Of a DNA stretch of 64,000 nt, positions 20,291-33,579 are shown one piece after another. Positions within the stretch are counted from its first letter, which is position 1. Every line of letters starts with the position of its first letter. Source of the DNA: Selaginella tamariscina. Taxonomy: Eukaryota > Streptophyta > Lycopodiopsida > Selaginellales > Selaginellaceae. Made by a program: the position numbers and the translations under genes. Under the pieces are notes generated by a model. That model ran no database searches, had not been told where the DNA came from, and saw only the letters and a list, made by a program, of their open reading frames with translations. The stretch lies in assembly GCA_003024785.1 (NCBI GenBank), contig PUQB01000328.1:217370-281369 (forward strand). The letters run 5' to 3'.

Positions 20291-21131
20291 ATCTGGTAAA
20301 GTATGCGTGTTAGGAACCCGTCACTTAAGAACTCATACCCCCCAATTGGCCAAGTCCACAGTCAAGGCTCACCTCGTGAGTTAAGATGTGTGGGCTAGCC
20401 GAGTTACAAGTATCATTCCTAGCTTGGCGTCGATGAGGCAGCCAAAGTAAGGCCTCATCCACTAGTCTTGCGAAACATGAACTCGGGCTTCCAAGCTTGG
20501 GAGCGGGTTGATAGTCCCAAGAATTAACTAACTTCTTGGACGTGATGTACCTAGTCACAAGGGCGAAATCCTGCCAATGATAAGGGTAGGTTAACTTGAA
20601 GTTGGGACGTACCCATGTTGTGTGGAAGTTAGGGCGGCACAACGAAGAGTTATGCTTTGACAACATAAGCTTAACTTGCATTGGTAGGAGAATAACAAAC
20701 TCTCTTTTGAATCTGGGAACTCTCACTACATATACCCTACCTTATTTATGTGACAGACCCCCCTCCCCCCGTTTTCCTAATTGAGTAAGTGGGTTGGCTT
20801 GGAATGCCAGCCCTTAAAGAAATGAGATGACCTAAACCTACTAACCCTAAATAGCATGGGGTTAGGGCAACCCTGGGGTTTGACAAGCTATACTTTTTGA
20901 AGGAAACCTAACTAGAACATCAAACCAGGGGAGAGTTTTATAAATAGAAGTGCTAGCTTCGCCTAGAATTTCTTGCAAATACCTAATGACACCCAACTGG
21001 ACTATCACTAAATACTCAAGTGCACTATGTGGGCCTGTTTCTTTTACACCTAGGTTTGTCAACACAACTTGGCAAGTAACAATAGTCAACCTTCAAAGTA
21101 AAGGGTCGAGTCATAATAAAAACTATAACAC
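20290..21131 (-). mobile_element. Diverged LTR of family LTR-B, minus orientation
   Basis: Resembles the right half of 36632-38391: shared words include CCTAATGACACC, CAAGTGCACTA, GGGTCGAGTCATA and the terminal AAAACTATAACA. It is followed by CACTCCCTGCCTTT, the reverse complement of a polypurine tract, marking this as the 3' LTR of a minus-strand element. The left boundary is approximate. Confidence 0.55.
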
Positions 21132-22745
21132 ACTCCCTGCCTTTAAAAATGTCAACATCCTCGTTGACATTTAACTTCAAAACTACATTAAGTTAGAAAA
21201 AATTAATTAAAAAGCTAATGCTAATCATTCTATGCGGAGTCAACAAAAAACTCACATAATTTTCATTTACCCCCTTGTATTATGCAAAGCTAAGTACTGT
21301 AGAACCGTTGTTCATTAAGCGGCAAGTTTAGCTGCTGAAGGTACCACTTTTGATATGAAGAATTTATATCGAAGGTCTCTAGTTAATACGCCTCAAATTC
21401 CTTCACCAACTCCATTGCGTTTTGCAAATTCTCCAATGGTTCCCATGTCGATTCACACGCCCGATTGATGAGATACTTGAACTTACATTTATGCGGCCAT
21501 AAACCTTCCTTTTGCTCAATATGGATTGACTTCATATTTCTTCTCTTCACCAACTAATTCAGGGGCCATATATAAGTTATTGTATCTTTGTGGATGTTTC
21601 TATCCTTGTGGAATGGTTCAAGCAAATTGACATGAAACACATTGTCTAACGTTCCCAACTTCGAAGGAAGATCTAACTCATAAGCCACCTTTCCTACTTG
21701 TTTTACCACCTTATACGGACCTATGTAATGCGATAGAAACTTTCTTGAAAGAGTTGTTGGAACCTTTAGGTTTCTGATACTCAACAACACTATATCTCCA
21801 ACTTGATATTCTACATCCTATTGATGCTTATTGTACTACTGATTATACCATTCTTGTGCTACAATCATCGCTTGATGAGCAACTTTCATGTATGATACAA
21901 TTGTCCAGTGAACTCTGTTATAAAGGAAATTCGATTGAACATCATCTTTCAATAACACCATGCTTTGAGGAATACCACCCTTATTCCCAGTTAACACCTC
22001 CATCGGGTTACACCCAATCATAGTGTGTGTCGAGTTATTATAACATATCTTAACCATATTCAAGTGTTCAGCCCAATTAAGTTGATCACCTTGAATATAG
22101 CACTTGAGATAGTCCTTGACTTGTCGGTTCACCCTTTTGACCATCTGTTTGCGAATGGTAAGCCATACTGAACCTCAGTATTGTATCAAATTGTTTAAAC
22201 AACGTTCCCCAAAACTTCTCTATAAACTAAGGATCCTTATATGATATCATAGTTTTTGGTAGTCTGTGCACTTTTACGACCTCATGAAAGAACAACTTTG
22301 CTACTTGTTTTACATTCATTATCTCTACAGTTGGAATGAAATGAGTAACCTTTGAAAACCGATTGACCACCACCATGAGGAAAATGAAACCACAAGATTT
22401 TGGCAATCTTGTGATAAAGTCCAAAATAACACTTTGAAACAACCACTCTGAAATCGGTATTCACTGAAACTTCTCAGCTCATTTTTAAGATCTACTCTTT
22501 ACTTGTTGATATGTGGGACATGTCTTAACGTACTTAACAATGTCGTTTATCATTCCCAGCCAATAAAACCTCTGTTTCAGTAGATAATGTCTTATGTCTT
22601 CCACTATGTCTTGCCAAAGGAACATCATGGTGTTCTCTTAACAATTTTTGCCTCCATGTTCCTTTTGGAACATAAAGTCTCTTCTCTTTATAATAGAGAA
22701 GTCTATTTCGCATTGCAAAATGTGGCCGCTTGAGTGTTTCCATTT
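21132..22745 (-). pseudogene. Ty3/gypsy integrase remnant (LTR-B family), minus strand
   Basis: Minus-strand fragments in order: HSGRHKTL (zinc domain), VILDFITRLPKS and VVNRFSKVTHFIPT (core), VKRVNRQVKDYLKCY and MEVLTGNKGG, then HYIGPYKVVKQVGKVAYEL and VFHVNLLEPFH (C-terminal domain). Multiple stops and frameshifts. It belongs with the LTR on its left. Confidence 0.75.
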
Positions 22746-22839
22746 GACTTCCTATTTCTACTAAAATATCACAACTTCTTCATAATTGATGAATTTGTTT
22801 CCTCTTTTCTACTAGGTTCAAGGCCTCCTTAGCAAACTT

Positions 22840-23170
22840 GTCTTGAAGGATATGCCATCACAAATTCATCCACTAAAGTTGACACTGGTGTTGACATCCT
22901 TGGTCATCGTCTAGCCCAATCCACTTGCAGATCTCCAGTTGCAATCCCTTATGGTACCACATCTTCTTAGTTAGGTCAACGAGGGCATCCCTTAGTTGGG
23001 CAATGTACCCCAACATGCGAATCATTTCAATCTAGTTAGTTTAAGGATTACCTCTTCTTCACTCTTTTCCTCTTGGAAGGTATCTAGAAACGCCCTTTGT
23101 GCGGTTTCCTAAAGAGCTCCTTCATTTGCCTTGTGAATCGCATCCACCAATGTTTAACAAGTTACTCGTG
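22840..23170 (-). pseudogene. Possible gag fragment, minus strand
   Basis: The minus strand reads MIRMLGYIAQLRDALVDLTKK and a GL-x-x-EICKW continuation, which resembles a helical gag segment. It lies upstream of the integrase remnant on the same strand, but RT and protease are absent. Weak. Confidence 0.35.
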
Positions 23171-24887
23171 CTAAGAAGGTGGAGTGGCGAGAAGCTGAGA
23201 GACGCCAAGAGAGGAAGGTGCAAGACAACTTAGATGCTAAGGGAGTGAACAAGACCACCATAGACGAGGAGAACCTCTTGGACACCCAAAAGCCTGCCAA
23301 AAAGGAGCGGCAGTCGAGAGCCAGAGAGCACATGCAATCACAACAAAGGGAGGCCCACAAGGCAACAACATGGAAGGAGGACCTAACTACCACCCTCACC
23401 TAGCTAGGATACACCGTGCGTGGGGACAATTATTGCAAGGTGTGTAATGGTTGGCCCATGGGTAAGTTGAACCCCCCTTTTGCTTGCATGTCGAGGATGA
23501 CCACGTTTGTCAAGTTCTTGATACTTTGAATCATCAGAGGTCGCACTCTTGGGAGTGCCAACCATATCGACAGAGGTATGACAATAGAAATAGATGGCTA
23601 GAATGCCAAGAGATGATCTGCACGCTGTGCAGCGGCACCACTTGCTATATCGATGCTCATGGAAGGCCACAAGGGTAGCCGAAGAACCAACTCCGGCCTC
23701 GGCAAGAGCAACCCCCACACCACAAGCCAACCATGTAGAAATGTCACCACCAAAGCTATAATGCGAGGCAATCATGAGATCACAAGCCCAACAGACAGGA
23801 TCATTGGTCAACCTCGAGGAGGAAGATGACAGGGAATCTAGTGAGGGGAAGTGGTGGCCGAACCCATGAAACCAGGACAATGGCTTGGAGACATGCCAAA
23901 GTGGAGGCTGTTGCGAGCAAGTGAGACTCTTGCAAGTGGTTGTTGCCCCTCCCTATGGGGGCCTTTTACATGAAGCTTTTCCTCCTCTCTTTTTGGGCAT
24001 CCATGACCAGTTTGCCTCACCCTTCTCGATGACAGTGGCCTTGGGTTTAATGCACCACGCCCTTTGCTTCCTCGGGCATGTGGAATTGTTGGTTCTCGTC
24101 CTTCATCACTCCACTCATTGTCATCATTGCTTCAAATTTCCTGCCTCTAGTGCAAGCTTCCCATCCCTTGGGGTTCTTTTGCACAAGGTCTCCTCCCTTA
24201 GGGGTACTCCTCTAATGTGGGTTAATCGTGTTGTGTGCCGGCTCATTGTAATCATCACTCTCTCCTACATCGAGAGCAGGTGGTGAACTTTCTTTGTCCA
24301 ACCATTCGTCCCATTCTCCTTTGTAGGTCGTATCGAGGTGGTTTCTCCATTTGGATGTTACTCATTCCCATGCATTTCTACACCTGGAATCTCATTAGGA
24401 TGTGTTAGGGGTTCTTCATACCTTTCTTCATCATTGAGATTGGCTTTGAGGCCATCATCACTCTTTTGCATGGTCGTTTGAGGTGTCCTCCTCTCCCCGC
24501 GAGGTTGTGTGGTTGCATGGACCTATGGCATTCGCATTGTAGTCTCGAGTTGGTGAGGCAAGAGCTAATTGTAGCATCCATGGTGCTCTCTTGTTCTCCC
24601 ATGCTGCACGTCCCATTCTCCTGACCAATTGATATTCAATTGATGTTCAATTATTTGAATGAGTTAGCTCTTGCTCTCCAATCTCTTCTTCATGTAGCAA
24701 CTCAACTTGCTACGGTGAACTCCATCCGTGCATGACAACAATCCCTTCGTGATCATCACAAATGGTCGTCAGGACTCTGCATGCTAGATATGAGGTGAAT
24801 GTAGGTTGTTTTAGTGGTCTTTAGAACGTTGTTGCCAACATTCAATTCTGAGATTCTGAGCCAAGGTTTGATTGTTTTCCTAAAAGG
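23171..24887. other. Unrecognised sequence
   Basis: A Lys/Glu/Arg-rich frame at 23179-23403 (plus) and other short frames are present, but nothing matches a family I know. Higher GC than its surroundings; probably old retrotransposon internal sequence. Confidence 0.3.
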
Positions 24888-25402
24888 TGTCGGAGTATGT
24901 AGTGATGGCCTTTACTAGGACGGGCATGTAAAGGTCTACAGTTCTACTAGAAAGCAAGAGTGCCAACTGGGTTAGAGAGAGAGAGAGAGAAGGGCTTCTA
25001 CCGTTTGGCCAACAACAAGAGTATAAAAGAAAAGAATGACTATTGCATAACAGAATTACAAAATGGCCCTCCCCTTAGTGGCTGACTACCCAAGGCAGAA
25101 TGCCTTGGACTGGTAGTAATCTAGCCTATCTATTGGTAAGACAATTATGTGTGTAGAGAAGAGGAAGAATAAGAGGAACCCTGCCCACTAATTGCCTACC
25201 TGCTTATATAGTGGTTCAGGTGGTACTCGTCTGTAACCTAGGTAGCATCTTCCCTTTGGGTGCCTTTGTCATGATTAAGTGCAGTCAACTGTCTTAATGC
25301 ATGATGTCCTTTATGTCTGGGGTGGTTGGTTCAAGATAATTAGATTTAACCTGTTATCAATGTTGTTTGACACCTGCCCCAATCTATCAACATCGCTTGA
25401 CA
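24888..25402. mobile_element. Possible LTR
   Basis: A ~515-bp stretch starting TGTCGGAG and ending CTTGACA, with GTATAAAAGAAAAG at 25020 as a possible TATA box. The TG…CA ends resemble the other LTRs, but no matching 5-bp duplication flanks it (AAAGG left, ACCAT right). Confidence 0.25.
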
Positions 25403-26380
25403 ACCATCACTATATATTCATTCCGCATGTCTAAGATTGCTAGAGGAAAGTCACCCACCCAAGGTCCCATGCTTTTGTTTGGGACTGCCGCTCGTCCACG
25501 TTGTCCATCCACTTTGGTATAGACATAGAGTAGAGATACATATATAGATAGATGGCTTTTAATATGTACACATAATGTTATGATACATATACACATGTAA
25601 ACAAAAACATAGAAAATGCATGTATGTCCCAATATACACAATCATACATATAAAGTGTATACAATATACATTATATATATAAGTACTTGAGGCGTATGTA
25701 TGGTAGATGAACCTACAAAGACATCAAGATGTAATTCTAATTTTATTTTTTTAATTATTTTGCTCCTAGATTCTCCACGACTAGAACATATTGACTTAAG
25801 AGAAATTATTTTAAAAACATGTTAGTTGTTCTTCAAACTAACCAATTTATAAAACCACATAAAAAGCTATATAATAAGACCAACAAAAAAAACTAAGTGG
25901 TCGTTCTTGAGACACCACTTCTATAAATCACATCTAAAAGAACATGTAATTGTTAAGAGCTAAAAATCTCTCATACACAAATCATAAGTAATATAGTCAA
26001 TGTCAGTCAACACAAAATTTTTAAAAATACACACAACAACAAAAGGGTAATGATGGCTAAGCTCAAAGAATGCTAAACTCACTCAAAAAACACAAGCCTC
26101 TACTATGGATTTCAACATCATATTGAGAAACAATTATAAACAAAGTACTGCTCATAAAAAATATAGGTAATCATTTGTATTACTAATATAAAATAAAAAT
26201 ACAATAATGAACACATGATCCCCTCTTTCTACTTCGTCATCTGTGTTTATATGTCCCATTTTCTATTATTGTAACCCTTATGTTCATTCTTGTTCGTTAT
26301 CATAACTATTTGTTACTCTTATCCATAGAACAATTACCTCTTCTTGATTTGCTCCTTGTTATACTCGTAATATGGTTATG
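25403..26380. other. AT-rich spacer
   Basis: No gene or repeat recognised beyond short ACATATA-type runs. Confidence 0.5.
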
Positions 26381-26385
26381 ACCTT

Positions 26386-27056
26386 GCAGTAGAACCTATT
26401 TAATTGAACATGTGTAAATTAAAACCCTCTCTAAATTAAACAAAAATCATGGTCCCAACTTGGGCTCTATACTTAAATTGAAAACCTTTTTAAATTAAAA
26501 AATTAAACATGGTGCCTCGATTTTTTAAACTGAATTTTCCTATATATGGCAGATGGAAATAGATAAACTAACCTACTCTGACCCAAAAAGAAAGTACTAG
26601 ACATGAGGAAAGAAGTCAGAGATGGACTTCTACTTCAGCTGACGTGTCTTGATCAAGCCAGCCTTGTCCTTCATATTGTGGAGGGCTGTGATGAAGTCTA
26701 GGCTTTGTTCATATTGCTGTAGCCAGAAAGTCTCTAGTGACTTGAGCATCTTGAGTGCCTTAGAAGGAGTGACCTTAATTGGTTCCAATAATGTCATTGT
26801 CGTCTACACCCTCGGCATCATTTGTAGTAGGTTCATAAGCCTGTAGGCAGTCTTCGACAAAAATGAATACGTGGTGATGACATATATAGTATATGTGTAC
26901 ATTACATACAATATTAAAGCACCAATGCCATTAAACTTAAGTACAAAAAAATTACTATTGTATGCTATTGTATTTTGCTCTCCCTTATTTAAAACCCTAA
27001 ATTAAACACTGCCCCCAATTTCAAATATTTAATTTAGATAGGTTTTATTGTATATT
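26386..27056 (-). mobile_element. Tigger/pogo-like element remnant
   Basis: Ends look like inverted repeats: CAGTAGAACCTATTTAA on the left, and on the reverse strand of the right end CAATAAAACCTATCTAA. The minus strand between encodes a broken C-terminus with VTPSKALKMLKSLETFW and KSISDFF, which resembles the end of Tigger/jerky-type transposases. The catalytic domain is missing. Confidence 0.5.
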
Positions 27057-27245
27057 GTTTATATATATTTCTCATAATGTTTATAAAATACTTTTAATTA
27101 ATAATGAAAAAAAATTATCCAACATCTCCCAAACTTGAAATGAGCATCATCTTTGATGCTATCATTGCTCCATATTATTGGGCCTTTAACTTCTACATTG
27201 AGTATGCTAACCAGTTTAATATAGATCTTCAATTAGTATACTTAC

Positions 27246-27781
27246 TGTTAAGTCATGATCCAAGAGCAAGGAGGCTTAACTCAAGAGCAGGACAAGAACT
27301 AGGAACAAGATGAGAATAAGAGGAGGTAAGGAATAAGACAAAAATAGACAAGAATAATCATAGAATAACTGGTTTTAATAGTAATTGATTGTAAACAATT
27401 AGGTCGGATGTCATAGTTCTAGCCTGGTAGGTTGACTACCTAGGTAAAGATTGTGGGATATGTGGGATATGTGGGCAAAAAGACCCAAGCAGACCTGGGT
27501 CATCACGACTAGGGGCCCTCTCATAAACACCAATTGGCCATTTGCCTAGTTGGCATAAGGGAGAGGGAAAGTTGTGACATCGGAGCTTTTATGGTCACAA
27601 CTCCAAGAGCTAATTTAGGCATGAGTTAAAAATATACTCCAAGAGCTAATCTAGTTATGAATTAAAAATATGTCCCTTATCCTATAGGATATCTTGTATC
27701 CCGTATTCTATATCATGTATCTTGTATCGGGTCATGACAACAGGCATATCCTATATCCTGTATCTATATCGGGTCGTGACA
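27246..27781 (-). mobile_element. Chromovirus 3' LTR, minus orientation
   Basis: TGTTAAGTCATGATCC … GGGTCGTGACA, rich in CAGGA-type words and ATCCTGTATC repeats. It is followed by GCACCTCCTCCCT, the reverse complement of a polypurine tract, and by minus-strand pol. Confidence 0.7.
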
Positions 27782-28412
27782 GCACCTCCTCCCTAAGGAC
27801 GAGTTTCACGAGTCTTGTGACCTGGTTTAACAGAATAACGTCGATGAAAGACAGTAACTTTGGAAGAAGCATGGAGTAAATTAGATGCATGAAGTAAATT
27901 GGATGCATGTTCCCAAGTGCGATCGGTAGGCAAATAACCTTTCTAATCCACCAAGTATTGAAGTTGGCGGCGATAAAGACGAGAATCAAGGATGTCTGCA
28001 ATTTTGTACTCAGGTTCATTGTTAATGACCACAGGAGAGGGAGGAGAAGAAGCACGACTAGGAAGAGAAGAAGGATGATATGGTTTCAACAAAAAGGTGT
28101 GAAACACAGGATGAAGTTTCACAGTAGATGGTAGCTCTAGTCGAAAAGCTACAGGATTGACCTTAGCCGCAATCCTATAAGGGCCCAATAGTTGAAAATC
28201 CAACTTAGAAGAAGGCATGTTGGTGAGAATATGCCGATGAGGAAGCCACACGAGATCATTAATCTTGTATGCAGGTGTCGGCTGATGATGAGCATCAACA
28301 TGATGCTTGTACCATTCATGTGCCTGCTGAAGATGAACTCGAGATCATCTTGTACTTAACGAAGATGCTGGAGACGATCCTGTACTGCTAGAGTAGAAGA
28401 AGGAGAAGCATG
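27782..28412 (-). pseudogene. Chromovirus integrase C-terminus and chromodomain, minus strand
   Basis: Reads SKLDFQLLGPYRIAAKVNPV, VKLHPVFHTFLLKPYHPS, then EYKIADILDSRLYRRQLQYL, the start of a chromodomain. Only the 3' end of pol is present; another LTR begins immediately upstream on this strand. Confidence 0.75.
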
Positions 28413-28843
28413 TGTCAAGTCATGATCCAAGAGCAAGAAGGCTTGACTCAGGAGTAGGACAAGGACTAGGAATAAGACAGGAGCAGGACAGGAACCAAGA
28501 ACAAGATAAGAGAAGGACAGGAACCAGGAGCAAGACAGGAGCAGGACAGGATCCAGGAGCAAAATAGATCCAGGAGTAAGACAGGAGCAGGACAGGATCC
28601 AGGAGCAAGACAGGAGCAGGATAGGATCCAGGAGCAGGACAGGAACTAGAAACAAGACAAGGAAAGAACAGAAAGTAAGGAGCAAGACAAGATTAATTAT
28701 AGAAAGACTGGTGTTGATAGTAACTGATTGTACAACAATTAGGTTAGATCTTTTATGCTCACAACTCCACGAGCTAAAAATGGTGACCCTTATTCTGTAG
28801 GTATATCCTGTATCTGGAATCCTGCATCTTGTATCAGGTCGTC
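28413..28843 (-). mobile_element. Second CAGGA-rich chromovirus LTR, truncated
   Basis: Starts TGTCAAGTCATGATCC and contains long runs of AGCAGGACAGGATCCAGG-like units. It loses its normal GTGACAGCACC end. The following pol end (28844-28897) is interrupted by the Ty3 element at 28898. Confidence 0.6.
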
Positions 28844-28897
28844 CTCCCTAATGATGAGTTCCATGAGCATGGAGTAAGTTGGATGCAAGTTCCCAAG

Positions 28898-29280
28898 TGT
28901 AAGGATCATGGGTCATTTTTTGACTTTCATAGGACTTGAACCCGAGACCTTTTGGCTAACACACACATGTGTTAACCAACTTGGATGCTGAACTACACCA
29001 TCAACAGCAAGGCGTATATTCATACGCATGTTCCAGACCAGTGTGGACCACACATTCCAGACCAGTTGTGGATCACACATTCCAGACCAGTTGTGGACCA
29101 TACAATCCTCAGGACCTCAGATATATAAAAGGGTTCCAGTTCCAGGTTTCTCAGAATCATTCAACACCAGTCTTCGGCCTTGTGTTTCATTTTGTATTCA
29201 TTTCTTTCTTGAATACAATCTCCTCCTTTCAAGGTTCCACCCTTGTTCTAAAGGTTTGCCCTTTGCACAAGGTCGTGACA
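28898..29280 (+). repeat. 5' LTR of the Ty3 element
   Basis: TGTAAGGATCATGGG … GTCGTGACA, 383 bp. It contains a TATA-like ATATATAAAAGGG at about 29110, likely the element promoter, and three tandem copies of ACACATTCCAGACCAGT-like units upstream of it. Confidence 0.8.
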
Positions 29281-29442
29281 GTTTGAATGATTCTGAGGTA
29301 GTGACAAGCTTCTGTTTCCGCTTGTCATCGATCCCATTTTCTTTCTTTCTCTCTTTTTCAATTTTCTTTTCGATTTTTTTCTTTTCTTTTTCTTTTTGAT
29401 TTTCTTCTCTTTTTTTTTTTGATTTTTCTTCTTCGACTCATC

Positions 29443-30347
29443 ATGTCCGAGCATGCTCTTCATGAGCAAGTTGCTGCCCTCCAGCAGCAGCTCAAACAAC
29501 TACACCTGGAGAATGATCAGCTCCGACAGCGTGCGAATTCTCCAGAGCCGAAGATCAGCATGCCCGAAAAGTTCGATGGTACCCGATCGAAGTTCCGAGG
29601 TTTTCTCAATCAAGTTCGTCTGCGGATCGTGATGCAGCCGAGGCGCTACAGCACAGAACCCATTAAGGTTGGATTGATCGGGTCGCTGCTTTCTGGTTCT
29701 GCTCTTTCATGGTTCTCAGCCTTGCTGGAGAACAATGATCCGATCCTTGGGAATTTTGACGAGTTTGTGGAACGGTTCACGGCGATGTTCAGTGACGTGG
29801 ATCGTGAGAGTGCTGCCATCACCAAACTCCGTCAGCTTCACCAAGGGGGTATGTCGGTAGCAGAGTACGCATCGAAGTTTCAACTTCTTGCTTGTGATGT
29901 CACATGGGGAGATCGTGCTCTCAAGGAGGTTTTCCGGTCGGGGTTGCAGGACGAGGTCAAAGACATGTTGCTGAATTTTGCGTTCCGGAAACCCTCACCA
30001 GCATGATCGAGTTGGCAATTCGTTGTGACAACCGGTTGATCGAGCGGAAACAAGAACGTCGGCATCCTTCTTTCTTCTTGGTGCCGTCTTCTTCCATTTC
30101 TGCAGTCCCTGTTCCCTCATCTGCTGATTCATCATCTTCCTCAGTAGAACCATCCCCGATGGAATTAGGGCGATCACGCCGAGGCAAGCTTTTGCCAACC
30201 GAACGTCAGAAGCGGATTCAGTACAAGCTTTGTTTGTACTGTGGGGACCCGTACCACAAGTTGGAGAATTGTCATCGACGTCCAAAACAAGCTCGTGAAG
30301 TGGCCCTTGCTGTGCTGCCGGGAAACGAGAAGATCCAGCCCGAATAG
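29443..30347 (+). pseudogene. gag of the Ty3 element, one frameshift
   Basis: Starts MSEHALHEQVAALQQQL (coiled coil), then ISMPEKFDGTRSKFRGFLNQ and the retrotransposon gag core to LQDEVKDMLLNF. A frameshift near 29985 separates this from the C-terminal part, which carries a CCHC knuckle CLYCGDPYHKLENC. The structural protein would package element RNA. Confidence 0.8.
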
Positions 30348-30379
30348 GAGCCGTCCGGCTGGATTGCCGTGGAACAACT

Positions 30380-30884
30380 CATGTTCCTCAAGGCTCTTCA
30401 CTCATAACATCTTCCCTTCCTCATCTTGGATCCATTCCATCCACGAAGGTGTGCAAGCCGTTCCATGTTCCGGTGCAGCTGAAGACACCAGAGGTGGAGT
30501 TCTCTGGTAAAGCTTTGGTGGATAGCGGAGCGAACGCAAATTTCATCGACAAGAATTTTGCTGTCAACACGGGATCCGTCTACATCCTTTGAAGACTCCT
30601 GGTTCTGTACGGGTCGTTGATGGACGAGATATCAAATCTGGAGCGGTAATAAATGACACGGAGTTCGTTGAGGTCGTTGCTTGCGGTGCTGTGTGCAACA
30701 TCTCCTTCAGTGTTGTTTCTATTCCAGACTCTACGATTATCCTTGGTTTGCCGTGGATCGAGTTGGTGGATCCTGGTTGGAGAGAACGTTTCATGAACAG
30801 TTTCCCAGCTGTTTCAACTCCAGCCACACTCTTTGATTCCGATCCTGTTCCAGTTCCTCCTCCACTTCAGTCTCGCATATCACC
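30380..30884 (+). pseudogene. Aspartic protease region of the Ty3 element
   Basis: KALVDSGANANFIDKNFA contains the D-S-G catalytic triplet; further on are VRVVDGRDIKSG and TIILGLPWIE, the flap and C-terminal ILG motif. The frame breaks around 30590. Confidence 0.75.
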
Positions 30885-31996
30885 TTGAAGCAGTTCAAGA
30901 AAGATAGCCGACATGACCCAGCATCCGTGTTCGCGATCAAAGTCTATCCCTGCTCTGCTAAGGATGTTTCTGTTCCTCCTGCCTTACCAAAGCAGTATGC
31001 CGATTTCGCAGACGTCTTCGACAAAAAGAAAGCTTCTGCCTTGCCACCGCACCGTGAGTACGACTGTCCTATCGATCTCGTTGAGGGTAAGCAGCCGTCC
31101 TCCGGTCCCATTTACGGTCTCTCACCAACAGAGTTGGAGACATTGAGGAAATACATTGAGGAGAATCTTGTCACCGGATTTATCCGTCATTCGCGATCAC
31201 CGGCTGGTGCTCCAGTATTCTTTGTTTCCAAGAAGGATGGAAGTCTCCGGCTCGTGGTGGACTACCGAGATCTGAATAAGGTCACCATTCCAAACAAGTA
31301 TCCTCTCCCGCTCGTCTCCGACATGCTCGAACGTCTTTCTGGTGCCCGGTACTTCACAAAGATCGATTTAAGAGGAGCGTACAATCTCATCCGAATTCGA
31401 GAAGGGGACGAGTGGAAAACAGCTTTCCGTACACGCTACGGACATTTCGAGTACGTAGTAATGCCGTTCGGCCTGACAAATGCACCTGCTGTGTTCCAGC
31501 ACATGGCTAACGATATTTTCGGGACTTCTTGGATTTGTTTGTCATCATGTACCTAGACGACATCCTGATATTTTCCAAGACTCGAGAAGAACACGAACGG
31601 CATGTACGGTTAGTCTTGGAGAGGCTCCGGAAGCACCACTTGTTTGCCAAGTTGGAGAAGTGCTCTTTCAGTCAGCAGTCTGTCGAGTTCCTGGGGTACA
31701 TCATTTCAGCTGAAGGTGTTCACATGGATCCTGCAAAAGTCCGGACTGTATTGGAGTGGGAGAGACCATCAAATGTTCGTGATGTTCGATGTTTCCTCGG
31801 GTTTGCGAACTTCTATCGACGTTTCGTTCGGGATTTCTCCAAGATTGCATTGCCATTGACGAAGTTGACTGGCAAGGATGTTCCATTTGTCTGGTCCTCT
31901 GAGGCTGAGGAGGCGTTCGAGTTCCTAAAGAAGGCGTTCACCTCGGCACCTGTTCTTATCCATCCTGACCCTGCGAAGCCATATTTTGGAAGCTGA
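30885..31996 (+). pseudogene. Reverse transcriptase of the Ty3 element
   Basis: All RT blocks are present: [58 protein letters not shown], then after a frameshift near 31530 [13 protein letters not shown] (YLDD catalytic pair) and VEFLGYIISAEG. The break lies just before YLDD. Confidence 0.85.
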
Positions 31997-32407
31997 TGCC
32001 TCTGACTTCGCCATTGGTGGAGTGTTGTCCCAGGAAGGTCCAGATCATCTTCTCCATCCCATTGCTTTCCATTCCCGCAAGTTCACTGCACCTGAGATCA
32101 ACTACGATGTTACAACAAGGAGCTGCTGGCGATCGTCGATGCCTTTGAGGAGTGGCGCAGATTCCTTGAAGGTTCCCCGCATGTGGTTAAGGTGTATTGT
32201 GATCACAAGAACCTCCAGTACTGGGCAACAGCACGAGTTCTCAATCGACGTCAGGCGCGATGGGCACAGTCTTTGTCCCGGTTCCGATACGTGATTATTC
32301 ATCGTCCCGGTCGTCTAAATGGCAAAGCAGATGCCTTATCTCGTCGCAGTTACCTAGCTCCAGTACCAGGTGAAATCCGATTTGATCAACAAGAACAAGT
32401 CATCTGA
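31986..32407 (+). pseudogene. RNase H of the Ty3 element
   Basis: [15 protein letters not shown] starts the domain; after a frameshift near 32110, [12 protein letters not shown] and [13 protein letters not shown] complete it. The catalytic D and the DHKNL motif are present. Confidence 0.8.
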
Positions 32408-33567
32408 GCTCCGACCAGTTGTTGGTAACGCGCTTTCCCGTTCTTCTGCTCCAGTTGACACTTCGTTTTTGGATCTAATCCGAGAAAATCTCCCTCAAGA
32501 CGAGTTTGCTCGTGATGTCCTTGCACATGTTCGACGAGTTCAGCCATTGTCTTCAGGGTCACAACTACGAGATTATGCTGCTTTCCATCTTCATAATGGG
32601 TTGCTGTACCACCACATCCAAATCTATGTTCCGGACGGAGAACTGAGGTTGCGAGCTGTCCAACACTGCCATGACAACACAGCTGCAGGACATTTTGGCA
32701 TTCGAAAGACGATCGAGCTGGTACAACGGGTGTTCTGGTGGCCTCGGCTTCGCGTGTATGTTGAGAGATTTGTGCGATCTTGTGACACGTGCCAGCGTAC
32801 AAAGCTTCCTCGTCATCGACCGGTTGGACTACTACAGCCTCTTCCTATTGCTCAGCGGCCATGGTCATCCATCACCATGGATTTCCTCACGGATTTACCG
32901 CCTTCTAGAGGGTTTGATGCTGTCCTAGTCATTGTTGATCGGTTCTCTAAGATGGCGCACTTTGTTCCCTGCAACAAGACATGTTCGGGTCCTGATGCTG
33001 CAGATCTGGTGTACCGGGAGGTGTTCCGCCTTCATGGTCTTCCTGATGAACTTGTCACTGATCGAGGTCCCCAGTTCACTTCGGCATTTGGCGGAGATTC
33101 CTAGATCGGCTAGTATCACCAAGAAGCTGTCTACTGCACATCATCCTGAAACAGATGAACAATCAAAGCGCACAATTCAGACTCTGGAACAATATCTCCG
33201 GTGTTTCATTTCTCATCTGCAAGATGATTGGGTCGATGTCCTTCCTACTTGCCCGTGGTTCCTGGCCTCACCACTGTTGCCGATGATCGTGTTGAGCATC
33301 TCCGACAGGTCCATGAAGAAGTGCAGCATCATCTTTAACGCACTCGGGATTTGCAACAACAAGCTGTTAATCGTTCCCGTTCCTCTCCTCCAGCATTCAC
33401 AATTGGTGACCAAGTGTGGCTCCTCCGGCGTCATTGGCCAATCACACGTCCCTGTGACAAGCTGGACTATCAACGCTTGGGGCCATTTCGCATCATCCGG
33501 CGTCATTGGCCAACCACACGTCCTGTGACAAGCTGGACTATCAACGCTTGGGGCCATTTCGCATCAT
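32408..33567 (+). pseudogene. Integrase of the Ty3 element, frameshifted with duplicated tail
   Basis: H2C2 zinc domain (HCHDNTAAGHFGIRKT … CDTCQRTK), core ITMDFLTDLPPS and [10 protein letters not shown], then a frameshift near 33095 before the Glu motif ([16 protein letters not shown]). The C-terminal part is collapsed, and a ~73-bp segment (TCCGGCGTCATTGGCCAA…) is tandemly duplicated at 33424-33567. Confidence 0.8.
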
Positions 33568-33579
33568 CGAAAACTCTCT

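Noticed and set aside
29248-29499. Lys-rich minus-strand frame opposite the poly-pyrimidine leader before gag
   Set aside because: It is the complement of a TTTTC-rich leader and has no independent support.
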